A stretch of 12,955 nucleotides of DNA from Actinomycetota bacterium (GTDB taxonomy: Bacteria; Actinomycetota; Actinomycetes; Streptosporangiales; Streptosporangiaceae), in NCBI GenBank assembly GCA_003168295.1, contig PMST01000641.1, positions 1 to 12,955 of the forward strand, in the 5' to 3' direction. The translations under genes were made by a program, and so were the position numbers. The notes below the pieces were generated by a model. The model had not been told where the DNA came from. It worked only from the letters and a program-made list of their open reading frames with translations, and searched no databases. Below, one piece after another: positions 6,843 through 12,955 of this stretch (position 1 is its first letter; every line of letters starts with the position of its first letter).

Positions 6843-6872
6843 CATTTAGCACCCAGTTTCGCTGCATGTCAA
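6843..6872 (-). promoter_or_regulatory. Candidate promoter of the GH25 lysozyme gene
   Basis: On the minus strand a consensus -35 TTGACA (6867-6872) is followed after 18 bp by TAAATG (6843-6848). Transcription would begin near 6836 and give a leader of about 165 nt before the AGGAG site. This is the best vegetative-type promoter in the region, although the -10 is only a partial match. Confidence 0.45.
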
Positions 6873-7051
6873 GGTGCCGTTTCCTGGCAAACGGTACGTT
6901 ATCAAGAACTCGGCGAAACTTATTATTAATCGACGTCCCCATAAGGACATGGAAAACCCGAAAGTATGAAAACACGTGCAAACGCGGACGCCTCGGATAT
7001 GGGCAGCGCCATTAACCATGGGCGGAGCTCAGTCGCGGGCCAGATGCGGGC

Positions 7052-8248
7052 TCAGTGCGCGAGCAGCCGCTCCATCCGGGCCAGGGTCTGTATGAGGTTG
7101 GGCTCGGAGGTGGCTTCGCGGGCCGCGGCCAGGGACAGCCAGCGCAGCGGCGCCTCCGCGTTCTCCGCGCGCGCCTCGTCCGGGGGCTGGGTGGCCATAA
7201 AGAACCTGACGTCCGCGTGCTCGTGCGCGGGTTCTCCTTTGCCCGCGGGGACGCCGACGATGACCACGTGCCGGATCTGGGCATCTGGCCATGGCTCCAG
7301 GTCCGGCAGCCCGGTTTCCTCATGCGCTTCCCTGGTGGCGATGGCGAGCGGGTCGCTCTCCCCCGGGTCGCCGTGCCCGCCCACCTGCAGCCAGGCCTGC
7401 TGGCGCTGGTGCCAGCGGAGCAGCACCCGGGCCGTGGGCGGGTGCGCGATCAGCACGGACGCGGTGACATGCAACGGGAGCTCACGTCGCCACGGGTCAC
7501 CGGTGGCTTCGATCAGCGCTCGCAGCCGCCGCACGTCGGCGATTTCGGTGTCATCCTCGGGCCGGTAGCGGTCCAGGAACATGACGAGCGTCGGCTTCAC
7601 GGAGTGCGGTTCCACAGGACGCGATGGTAACTCGTCCCCGGGCCAGGCCCGGAATCTGCCGCTCCTGGTACAGGTCAGGACCACGACCAGGGGCCACAGG
7701 GCCTGTATCCCGGCCAGGGCCCGCTCGGCCAGGCCGACCTGATGCCCGGCCCAGATCAGCTCCCCGCCGAACCACGCGAGCAGGCCGAGCATCACGACCG
7801 TGGCGCTGATCGCGACCGCGGGCCGCAGCCCGTACGGCGCCCGGGACCCGCGGACGCGTCCCGCGACCGGCCAGGCCGCCATGACGATGAAGCCGGCCGC
7901 GGCCCAGAGCGTGTGCGGCAGCGAGCCGCCATGTCCGGCACGCTCGGGGTTCGCCGCGACCAGGACCGTGGCGACACCGACGGCCATCAGGATCAGGCGC
8001 CCGGCGAGGGCCGCGGGCCTGAGCGCCAGCCCGGTCACGAAATAGCCGACGCCCACTCCCACTAGTGCGGACGTCATCACCCACCGGTCCACGGAGCCCA
8101 CCGCCGCCAGGGAGCTAATGGTGTCGGCCACCGGATTGAAAGAGCGCGGCTGCAGCCCGGCGGCCACCGTCGACCCGGTCACGAGCAGAACCGGAGATCC
8201 AGCCGAGGAAACCACGCCCCACCACGGCACGCGCTCCACGATCACCAC
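7052..8248 (-). CDS. DUF998 membrane protein fused to NUDIX hydrolase
   Basis: A 398-residue two-part protein. Residues 1-200 have about six hydrophobic segments and match DUF998, including a conserved PVADTISSLAA stretch. Residues about 215-398 are a NUDIX hydrolase, a fold that cleaves nucleoside diphosphates linked to another group. The Nudix box lies at 290-313, GGHGDPGE followed by REAHEETGL, with one extra residue between its Glu and the REAHEE part, as in many actinobacterial relatives. The frame is continuous, with no stop or overlap between the parts. A stand-alone NUDIX could start near M223 (MFLDRYRPEDD), so the fusion may be recent. The GTG at 8248 has no strong ribosome binding site; other GTGs follow within 20 codons. 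It lies 68 bp downstream of the SMP-30 gene, on the same strand, and is probably cotranscribed with it. The substrate is unknown. Confidence 0.82.
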   Translation of the reverse strand: MVIVERVPWWGVVSSAGSPVLLVTGSTVAAGLQPRSFNPVADTISSLAAVGSVDRWVMTSALVGVGVGYFVTGLALRPAALAGRLILMAVGVATVLVAANPERAGHGGSLPHTLWAAAGFIVMAAWPVAGRVRGSRAPYGLRPAVAISATVVMLGLLAWFGGELIWAGHQVGLAERALAGIQALWPLVVVLTCTRSGRFRAWPGDELPSRPVEPHSVKPTLVMFLDRYRPEDDTEIADVRRLRALIEATGDPWRRELPLHVTASVLIAHPPTARVLLRWHQRQQAWLQVGGHGDPGESDPLAIATREAHEETGLPDLEPWPDAQIRHVVIVGVPAGKGEPAHEHADVRFFMATQPPDEARAENAEAPLRWLSLAAAREATSEPNLIQTLARMERLLAH

Positions 8249-8277
8249 CGTACGTGAAACGCGGCTGCGCTCCGTCT

Positions 8278-8337
8278 CAGGCCGCGAACAGGGACCTCAG
8301 GCCGCCAACCAGGACCTCAGGCCGCGAACAGGAAGGG
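8278..8337. repeat. Three tandem 20-bp repeats at the SMP-30 stop codon
   Basis: Units at 8278-8297, 8298-8317 and 8318-8337 each begin CAGGCCGC and share most of CAGGCCGCGAACAGGGACCT. On the minus strand the unit nearest the gene encodes the last residues, LFAA and the stop TGA. The next two units repeat the same coding and stop pattern in the short gap before the NUDIX gene. This looks like slippage duplication of the gene end; a role in transcript processing or protein binding is possible but unsupported. Confidence 0.7.
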
Positions 8338-9189
8338 CGGGCGGCCGGTGACGCCGGGGGTGCAGGCGAAGATGTCGCCGGCGTGCGGCTGCCTGGCTAG
8401 GTCGGCGGGGGTGAGGTTCTCCCGGGCTGTGGTGATGTACAGCGTGCTCAGGTCGGCGCCGCCGAACGCGGCCGAGGTGACCTGGCGGACCGGGAGGCGG
8501 ACAACGGTGTCGAGCTGGCCGCCGGGGGTGTAGCGCTGGAGCTCACCCGAACCCCAGACGGCGACCCAGAGGCCGCCTTCGGCGTCCAGGGTCAGGCCGT
8601 CGGGCACCCCGCCGACCGTGACGAAGCGCCGCCGGACGCCGAGCGTGCCGGTCTGCGGGTCGGTGCCGAACACGTCCACTCCCCCGCTGGCGCTGTCGGC
8701 GAAGTAGAACGCCTCGCGGTCATCGGACCAGTCCAGGCCGTTGGACAGACCGACGTCCCCGACGATCTCGCCGACCGCGCCGTCCGGGCGCAGCCGGTAT
8801 AGAGCGCACGGCGGGCCTTCGTGGCTCCAGGCGCAGGTGCCCGCGCAGAAGTTCCCCCACGGGTCCGGCTTGCCGTCGTTGAACCGGACTACCGAACGGT
8901 CGACGGCGAATTCGCCGATGCGGGTCAGCCCCTGGCCGTCGTGATCGGCACGGTAGAACCCGTCGACCAGCGCGAGCACCAGCCCGCCGGAGCGGGTCAG
9001 CCCGACGGTGCCGACCGGGTCGCCGGCGTCAAACCAGGTATGAGCCCCGGTCGCCGGGTCGAACGCGTGCACCTGGCCGGGGAGGATGTCGACCCACCGG
9101 AGTAGTCCCCGGGCGGCATCCCACACCGGCCCCTCGGCTAGTTCACACCGGGCCGGAACCGCCATCTCCGCATCAAGCCGCTTGATCAC
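8317..9189 (-). CDS. SMP-30/gluconolactonase family protein
   Basis: A 290-residue cytosolic six-bladed beta-propeller of the SMP-30/gluconolactonase/LRE family, which hydrolyses sugar lactones with a divalent metal. The metal ligands are visible: E19 in ELAEGPVWD, N150 in LSNGLDW and D197 in VPDGLTLD, matching E18, N154 and D204 of human SMP-30. N104 and D105 in RFNDGKPDPWG are the family's substrate-side residues. YITTAREN near the C-terminus is also typical, and the length is normal. The GTG at 9189 has no clear ribosome binding site, and an ATG at 9165 is an alternative start. It lies 75 bp downstream of the DHA2 exporter and 68 bp upstream of the NUDIX fusion, all on the minus strand. 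The exact lactone cannot be told. Confidence 0.9.
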   Translation of the reverse strand: MIKRLDAEMAVPARCELAEGPVWDAARGLLRWVDILPGQVHAFDPATGAHTWFDAGDPVGTVGLTRSGGLVLALVDGFYRADHDGQGLTRIGEFAVDRSVVRFNDGKPDPWGNFCAGTCAWSHEGPPCALYRLRPDGAVGEIVGDVGLSNGLDWSDDREAFYFADSASGGVDVFGTDPQTGTLGVRRRFVTVGGVPDGLTLDAEGGLWVAVWGSGELQRYTPGGQLDTVVRLPVRQVTSAAFGGADLSTLYITTARENLTPADLARQPHAGDIFACTPGVTGRPPFLFAA

Positions 9190-9264
9190 TCTGTTTATCT
9201 ATCACGAGAGGTTCACGTCCAGGATAACCTTGCCCCGCGAAGCTCGCGCTGATCAGCAGGTTGG

Positions 9265-10710
9265 TTATCTCCTGTTTTGTGTCTCGAGGGTGCGGGGATC
9301 GGGGACCGGCAGCGCGTTCGCGCTGGCCGACTTGGGCCGGTTAGGTATCGCTAGGCCCGCCACGGCGCCGAGCAGGGCCAGCCCGGCGCAGGCCCCCATC
9401 GCGGGGCCGAAGCCGGTAGCGAAGCTGGCCGCCGAGGTGTAGTCGCCGTGCGTGGCGAAGACTGCGGCGCAGATCGCGATCCCGAAGACGCCGCCGAGCT
9501 GGCGGAGCATGTTGAGGGTGCCGGAAGCCTTACCGATCGACGCGGGCGGCACGGAGGCCATTACCGCGCTCATCGTCGCGGGGATCGCGACCGACACCCC
9601 GCATCCGGCTGCGACCAGCGGCGCGACCAGATGGGAGTAGGGGAGGCCAGCCCGCGCGATCACGGCGGTCCAGGTCAAGCCGGCCGCGGTGACCGCCAGG
9701 CCTCCGGTGATCAGCGGGCGCTCGCCCACCCGGCTGATGAGCGCTCCGGCGAACGGTGCGATCACGGTCAGCGTGGCCCATCCGGGCAGCAGCCGGAGCC
9801 CGGCGCCCAGCGGGCCATAGCCCAGGCTGGTCTGCAGGAACTGCGCCATGAAGAACACCAGGGACAGCAGCATGGCGAACACGCAGAACGCGGCTGCGTT
9901 GCCCGCCGCGAAGGCCCGCGAGCGAAACAGGCGCACCGGCACCATCGGGTCGGCGGCCCGCAGTTCCCAGGCCATGAACGCCACGGCCAGCACAACCCCC
10001 GCCGCGAGCGGCGCCGCGACCTGCGGACTGCCCCAGCCGACGCTGTTCGCGCGGATCAAGGCCCAGACGATGCCCAGGGCACCGCCGGTGGCCAGGATCA
10101 GACCCGCCGGGTCCAGGCCGGCGCGGACACGATCAGCCGCGGGAATCCTGGCCAGGATCAGCGGGATCATGACCAGGCCGATCGGGACGTTCAACCAGAA
10201 GATCCACGGCCAGGAGATGCCCTGCGCGACCGCGCCGCCGACCACCGGGCCGGCCAGCACCGCGATCCCGGTCACGCTGCTGAAGATCCCCAGGGCCCAG
10301 GCCCGGCGTTGCGGCGGGAACGCGGCGGACAGCAGCGCGAGCGCCAGGGGCAGCATCAGCGCCGCGCCCGCGCCCTGCACCGCCCGGGCCGCGATGAGCG
10401 CCTGGGCGTTCGGTGCCAGTGCACACGCGGCCGAGGCGGCCGTGAACAGGCTGATCCCGGCAGCCAGCATGCGGCGGCGGCCCAGCCTTTCGCCGAGGGC
10501 CGCGCCGGTTAGCAGCAGCACCGCGAAACTCAGCGTGTAGGCGTTCACTGTCCACTCCAGCGACGCCAGCGATGCGTGCAGGTGCAGCCGGATCACCGGC
10601 AGCGCGGTCGCCACCACCTGGGTATCCAGCGAAACCATGAGCGATGCCGCCGATGTCAGCGCCAGGACCCAAGCCTGTCCGGGCGCCAGGTCCTTGCCTG
10701 TTGTCCTCAC
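9265..10710 (-). CDS. DHA2-family MFS exporter
   Basis: A 481-residue inner-membrane, proton-coupled transporter of the major facilitator superfamily, DHA2 (14-segment, EmrB/QacA-like) type. Near the N-terminus SLDTQVVATALPVI matches the first-helix motif. Motif A is GERLGRRRM (73-81), motif B includes ARAVQGAGAAL and motif C is GIAVLAGPVVGGA (148-160). Hydrophobic segments continue to the soluble C-terminal tail. The GTG at 10710 follows a full AGGAGG at 4 nt, so the start is well supported. It is divergent from the sigma factor gene across 122 bp, and its start is preceded by GGTGTCTGTAC, also found in front of the sigma gene. It may lead an operon with SMP-30 and NUDIX. Drug or metabolite export is likely, the substrate unknown. 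Confidence 0.9.
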   Translation of the reverse strand: MRTTGKDLAPGQAWVLALTSAASLMVSLDTQVVATALPVIRLHLHASLASLEWTVNAYTLSFAVLLLTGAALGERLGRRRMLAAGISLFTAASAACALAPNAQALIAARAVQGAGAALMLPLALALLSAAFPPQRRAWALGIFSSVTGIAVLAGPVVGGAVAQGISWPWIFWLNVPIGLVMIPLILARIPAADRVRAGLDPAGLILATGGALGIVWALIRANSVGWGSPQVAAPLAAGVVLAVAFMAWELRAADPMVPVRLFRSRAFAAGNAAAFCVFAMLLSLVFFMAQFLQTSLGYGPLGAGLRLLPGWATLTVIAPFAGALISRVGERPLITGGLAVTAAGLTWTAVIARAGLPYSHLVAPLVAAGCGVSVAIPATMSAVMASVPPASIGKASGTLNMLRQLGGVFGIAICAAVFATHGDYTSAASFATGFGPAMGACAGLALLGAVAGLAIPNRPKSASANALPVPDPRTLETQNRR

Positions 10711-10736
10711 GTCTCCTCCTCGTTATCGGTCAGTGA

Positions 10737-10798
10737 GTACAGACACCCGGGCCGACGGCGGTTCAGCGATGAGTTTTCCTGGCCGCTGGTGTCCGTAC
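10737..10798. promoter_or_regulatory. Paired divergent GGTGTCYGTAC elements
   Basis: GTACAGACACC (10737-10747) and GGTGTCCGTAC (10788-10798) are inverted copies, 11 bp each with one mismatch. Read toward each gene both give GGTGTCYGTAC. The distances are about 37 nt to the exporter start and 45 nt to the sigma factor start, where -35 elements would be expected. They could be promoter elements read by the adjacent sigma factor, or operator half-sites for another regulator. The -10 elements are not obvious. Confidence 0.5.
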
Positions 10799-10832
10799 CG
10801 GTGAAGACCGTCGCGATGGATGGCGAGGACAC

Positions 10833-11849
10833 GTGACGACAGAAGCGGCGCTCGACCGGGCGCGAAGCGGAGACAACAGGGCGTTTGGCGAGCTCACTGA
10901 CCCGTACCTGGGTGAGCTCCGGCTGCACTGCTACCGGATCCTCGGTTCGGTGCAGGACGCCGAAGACGTGCTGCAGGAGACCCTGCTGGCCGCCTGGCGG
11001 GGGCTCGGCCAGTACGAGGGCAGGGCGTCAGTGCGCACCTGGCTGTACCGGATCGCCACCAACCGGTGCCTGAACGCGCTGCGGGCCAGCGGGCGCCGGC
11101 CGCGGGCGGAACCTCCCGTCCCGCCGTTCACGCCGACCGAACCGACCCGCCGAGGTGAACCCGTGTGGCTGGAACCGTATCCGGATGTCCTGCTCGACGG
11201 GCTGCCCGATCTAGGCGCGGGTCCCGAGGCGCGCTACGAAGCCAAGGAGACGATCGCGCTGGCGTTCGTGGCGGCGGTCCAGCACCTGCCGCCGCGGCAG
11301 CGAGCCGTGCTCGTGCTCAGGGACGTGCTCGGCTTCCGTTCAGCCGAGGTGGCGAACATGCTGGATAGCAGCGAGGCCTCGGTGAACAGTGCCCTGCAGC
11401 GGGCCCGGGCCACGATGGACAGCCGGCTGCCCGGCCCGGACCGAGAACGCGCACCACTACCCCGCTCCGCCCGCGAACGGGACCTGGTCATTCGTTTCGC
11501 GACCGCGTTCACCGGCGATGATATTGACGGCATCGTGACGCTGCTGACCGACGACGCCTGGTTGACGATGCCGCCGGCCATCGTGGAGTACCAGGGCCCC
11601 GAGGCTATCGCCAAGTTCCTGCAGCAAGGTGCGGCGTGGCGTGGCGATCGGCATTACCGGCTGATCCCGGCCCGGGCTAACGACCAGCCCGCGTACGGAT
11701 GCTACCTAGAGGACGGGCACGCGCCGCTGTTCCGGGCGCACGGGCTTATCGTGCTCACGCTGGAGGGCGAACGGATTTCCGCGATCACCCGTTTTGTCGA
11801 CAGCAACATCCTGTCGTGGTTCGGGCTCCCTCGCGCACTGGCGGATTAG
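10833..11849 (+). CDS. Sigma-70 family (ECF) factor with SnoaL-like C-terminal domain
   Basis: A 338-residue RNA polymerase sigma factor. Region 2 covers about residues 5-85, with LGSVQDAEDVLQETLLAAW and RTWLYRIATNRCLNAL. A proline-rich linker contains WLEPYPD (112-118), a hallmark of the TIGR02960/SigX5 type. Region 4 covers 140-195, with HLPPRQRAVLVLRDVLGF and a helix-turn-helix ending SVNSALQRAR. Residues about 213-335 are a SnoaL-like domain, which in such factors takes the place of a separate anti-sigma factor and tunes activity. I do not see the DGGGK motif of the ECF41 group. The GTG at 10833 has GAGG 4 nt upstream. It is divergent from one DHA2 exporter and 77 bp before another, so it probably controls one or both. 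The signal is unknown. Confidence 0.88.
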   Translation: MTTEAALDRARSGDNRAFGELTDPYLGELRLHCYRILGSVQDAEDVLQETLLAAWRGLGQYEGRASVRTWLYRIATNRCLNALRASGRRPRAEPPVPPFTPTEPTRRGEPVWLEPYPDVLLDGLPDLGAGPEARYEAKETIALAFVAAVQHLPPRQRAVLVLRDVLGFRSAEVANMLDSSEASVNSALQRARATMDSRLPGPDRERAPLPRSARERDLVIRFATAFTGDDIDGIVTLLTDDAWLTMPPAIVEYQGPEAIAKFLQQGAAWRGDRHYRLIPARANDQPAYGCYLEDGHAPLFRAHGLIVLTLEGERISAITRFVDSNILSWFGLPRALAD

Positions 11850-11867
11850 GTGGACGATGGAACAGGT

Positions 11868-11887
11868 GGCCGGTCCTAGGTCCGGCC
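11868..11887. promoter_or_regulatory. 20-bp palindrome before the second exporter
   Basis: GGCCGGTCCTAGGTCCGGCC is symmetrical except for one T-T pair in each half. It lies 18 bp after the sigma factor stop and 39 bp before the exporter ATG. It could be an operator for a repressor of the exporter. As RNA it would fold into a GC-rich hairpin, but no T run follows, so a standard terminator is less likely. Confidence 0.5.
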
Positions 11888-11926
11888 TCCCGGGCCACGC
11901 GTACTACCTCATGAAACAATCACCCG

Positions 11927-12955
11927 ATGGCGACCACGGCGGCCGAAGCCCGCCCGCAGGAACTCACCAGGCGGGCGATCAACCTGATCTTCGTCACGAT
12001 CCTGCTCGGGATCCTGGTATCTGCGCTGGATCAGACGGTGGTGTCGACCGCGCTGCCGACCATCGTCGGGGATCTCGGCGGGGCCGGTCACGTGTCCTGG
12101 GTCGCGACCTCGTACATCCTGACCGACACGATCGCGACGGTCCTCGCGGGCAAGCTGGGCGACCTGTTCGGCCGCAAGCGGGTGTTCCAGGTCAGCATGG
12201 TGATCTTCATTGTCGGGTCCGCGCTGTCCGGCCTCGCGGGCTCGATGACGACCCTGATCACCTGGCGCGCGCTGCAGGGCATCGGGGCGGGCGGCCTGAC
12301 CGTCACCGCCACGGCGCTGATCGGCGATGTCATCCCGCTCCGGGAGCGGGGCAAGTACCAGGGCGCGCTCGGGGCCGTGTTCGGCGTGACGACGGTCATC
12401 GGCCCGCTGCTCGGCGGCGTGTTCACCGATGACCTGTCCTGGCGGTGGGTGTTCTATATCAACGTGCCCATCGGCGTCGTGGTGATCGCGCTCGCCGCCT
12501 GGACCATCCCCTCGGTTAGGGCGGCGGGCCGTCCGGTGATCGACTACCTGGGCGTCGCCTTCGTAGCGGTCGGCGCGGGCGGGCTGGTGCTGGCCACCAG
12601 CCTGGGCGGCAACTCCTACGCGTGGGGCTCGCCGGTGATCATCGCGATGTACGCCGTCTCCGTGGCGGCGCTGGCCGGCTTCGTGTTCGTCGAGTTCCGG
12701 GCCCGCGAGCCGATCCTGCCCATGCGGCTGTTCCGGGACCCCGTGTTCAGCGTGGTCATGGTGCTGGCGTTTGTCGTGGGCTTCGCCCTGCTGGGCGCGA
12801 TCACGTTCCTGCCGACCTACCTCCAGTACGTCAAGGGCGTGTCCGCCACCGTCTCGGGCCTGCGGACCCTGCCGTTGGTGGCCGGGCTGCTGATCACCTC
12901 GATCGGCACGGGCATCCTGGTCGGGCGCACCGGCCGGTACAAGATCTTCCCGGTA
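11927..12955 (+). CDS. DHA2-family MFS exporter, 3' end outside window
   Basis: The frame is open from the ATG at 11927 to the right edge, 343 codons with no stop. It encodes the first two thirds of an EmrB/QacA-type drug exporter of the membrane. The first helix ends [16 protein letters not shown] with D35. Motif A is [11 protein letters not shown] (75-85), motif B includes [11 protein letters not shown] and motif C is [13 protein letters not shown] (153-165). [12 protein letters not shown] is the usual DHA2 stretch. An in-frame stop at 11912 limits the start, and the ATG has no clear ribosome binding site, so translation may be leaderless-like or weak. It follows the sigma factor by 77 bp on the same strand with a 20-bp palindrome between them. 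It resembles the other exporter only at family level, so it is not a recent duplicate. Confidence 0.88.
   Translation, partial: MATTAAEARPQELTRRAINLIFVTILLGILVSALDQTVVSTALPTIVGDLGGAGHVSWVATSYILTDTIATVLAGKLGDLFGRKRVFQVSMVIFIVGSALSGLAGSMTTLITWRALQGIGAGGLTVTATALIGDVIPLRERGKYQGALGAVFGVTTVIGPLLGGVFTDDLSWRWVFYINVPIGVVVIALAAWTIPSVRAAGRPVIDYLGVAFVAVGAGGLVLATSLGGNSYAWGSPVIIAMYAVSVAALAGFVFVEFRAREPILPMRLFRDPVFSVVMVLAFVVGFALLGAITFLPTYLQYVKGVSATVSGLRTLPLVAGLLITSIGTGILVGRTGRYKIFPV

Larger units (their letters stand above)
6671..7051. other. AT-rich intergenic region upstream of lysozyme
   Basis: About 380 bp between the lysozyme start and the NUDIX stop codon. It holds the candidate promoter, the leader hairpin and the AGGAG ribosome binding site. 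Overlapping open frames on both strands (6730-6981 minus, 6806-7015 plus) have no recognisable domains and lack the codon bias of neighbouring genes, so I do not call them. I checked for a riboswitch of the c-di-AMP type, often found before cell wall hydrolases of actinomycetes, and did not recognise its conserved blocks. Confidence 0.45.

Noticed and set aside
9448..10512. 354-codon open frame antisense to the DHA2 exporter
   Set aside because: Low-complexity H/R/Q/G-rich translation, typical of the reverse of a high-GC gene; the exporter on the minus strand has clear motifs and a perfect ribosome binding site.
10788..10812. ECF41-like promoter with a CGTC -10 upstream of the sigma factor
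   Set aside because: TGTCCG and CGTC are only 13 bp apart, shorter than the spacing expected for such promoters, and the -10 would crowd the start codon.
11794..12432. 212-codon plus-strand open frame spanning the sigma factor end and the second exporter
   Set aside because: Translation has no domain and is out of frame with the exporter, whose own frame from 11927 carries all MFS motifs.
1..12955. CRISPR array, tRNA or rRNA genes, transposase genes
   Set aside because: No regularly spaced repeat array, no tRNA-like cloverleaf sequence, no rRNA segment and no transposase domain was seen on either strand.

Overview
The window looks like chromosomal DNA of a high-GC actinomycete (Streptomyces/Streptosporangium-like). 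Third codon positions are almost all G or C. GTG starts are common, and the families are typical of that group: an XRE-DUF5753 regulator with a DUF397 partner, a sigma factor with a SnoaL-like tail, DHA2 exporters, SMP-30 and NUDIX. I cannot name a species from sequence alone.

Layout. (1) Bases 1-1958, plus strand: a transketolase-family enzyme cut off on its N-terminal side by the window edge. (2) Bases 2021-3381, minus strand: a DUF397 small protein and an XRE/DUF5753 regulator, as in whiJ-type loci of Streptomyces. They are separated by an AT-rich, palindrome-bearing spacer. The regulator has a 16-bp palindrome inside its apparent promoter and a second copy further upstream. (3) Bases 3382-4212: about 830 bp without a convincing gene, holding the second palindrome and a 30-bp-period direct repeat. 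(4) Bases 4213-5730, plus strand: a cyclic-nucleotide-binding domain fused to a class III nucleotidyl-cyclase-like domain. (5) Bases 5691-5900: a scar with the tail of a second NUDIX gene (minus) abutting a piece of a second cNMP-binding-domain gene (plus). (6) Bases 5900-6670, minus: a secreted GH25 lysozyme whose natural start appears to be ATT. (7) Bases 6671-7051: AT-rich leader and promoter of the lysozyme. (8) Bases 7052-10710, minus: a possible operon of a DHA2 exporter, an SMP-30 lactonase-like protein and a DUF998-NUDIX fusion. (9) Bases 10833-12955, plus: a sigma-70 factor of the TIGR02960/SigX5 type, divergent from the exporter, followed by a second DHA2 exporter that runs off the right edge.

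How the genes may work together. The ECF-type sigma factor and the divergent exporter each carry GGTGTCYGTAC about 37-45 nt before their start codons. This suggests co-control of both transcription units, possibly by the sigma factor itself. In the island between the transketolase and the NUDIX gene, the XRE regulator probably represses itself through the palindromes. The cNMP/cyclase protein is a likely signalling component, but its partner is not visible here. The lower GC, the gene scraps and the repeats between about 2.0 and 7.0 kb suggest an accessory region shaped by recombination. A link between the XRE pair, the cNMP-cyclase and the lysozyme is a guess from proximity only.
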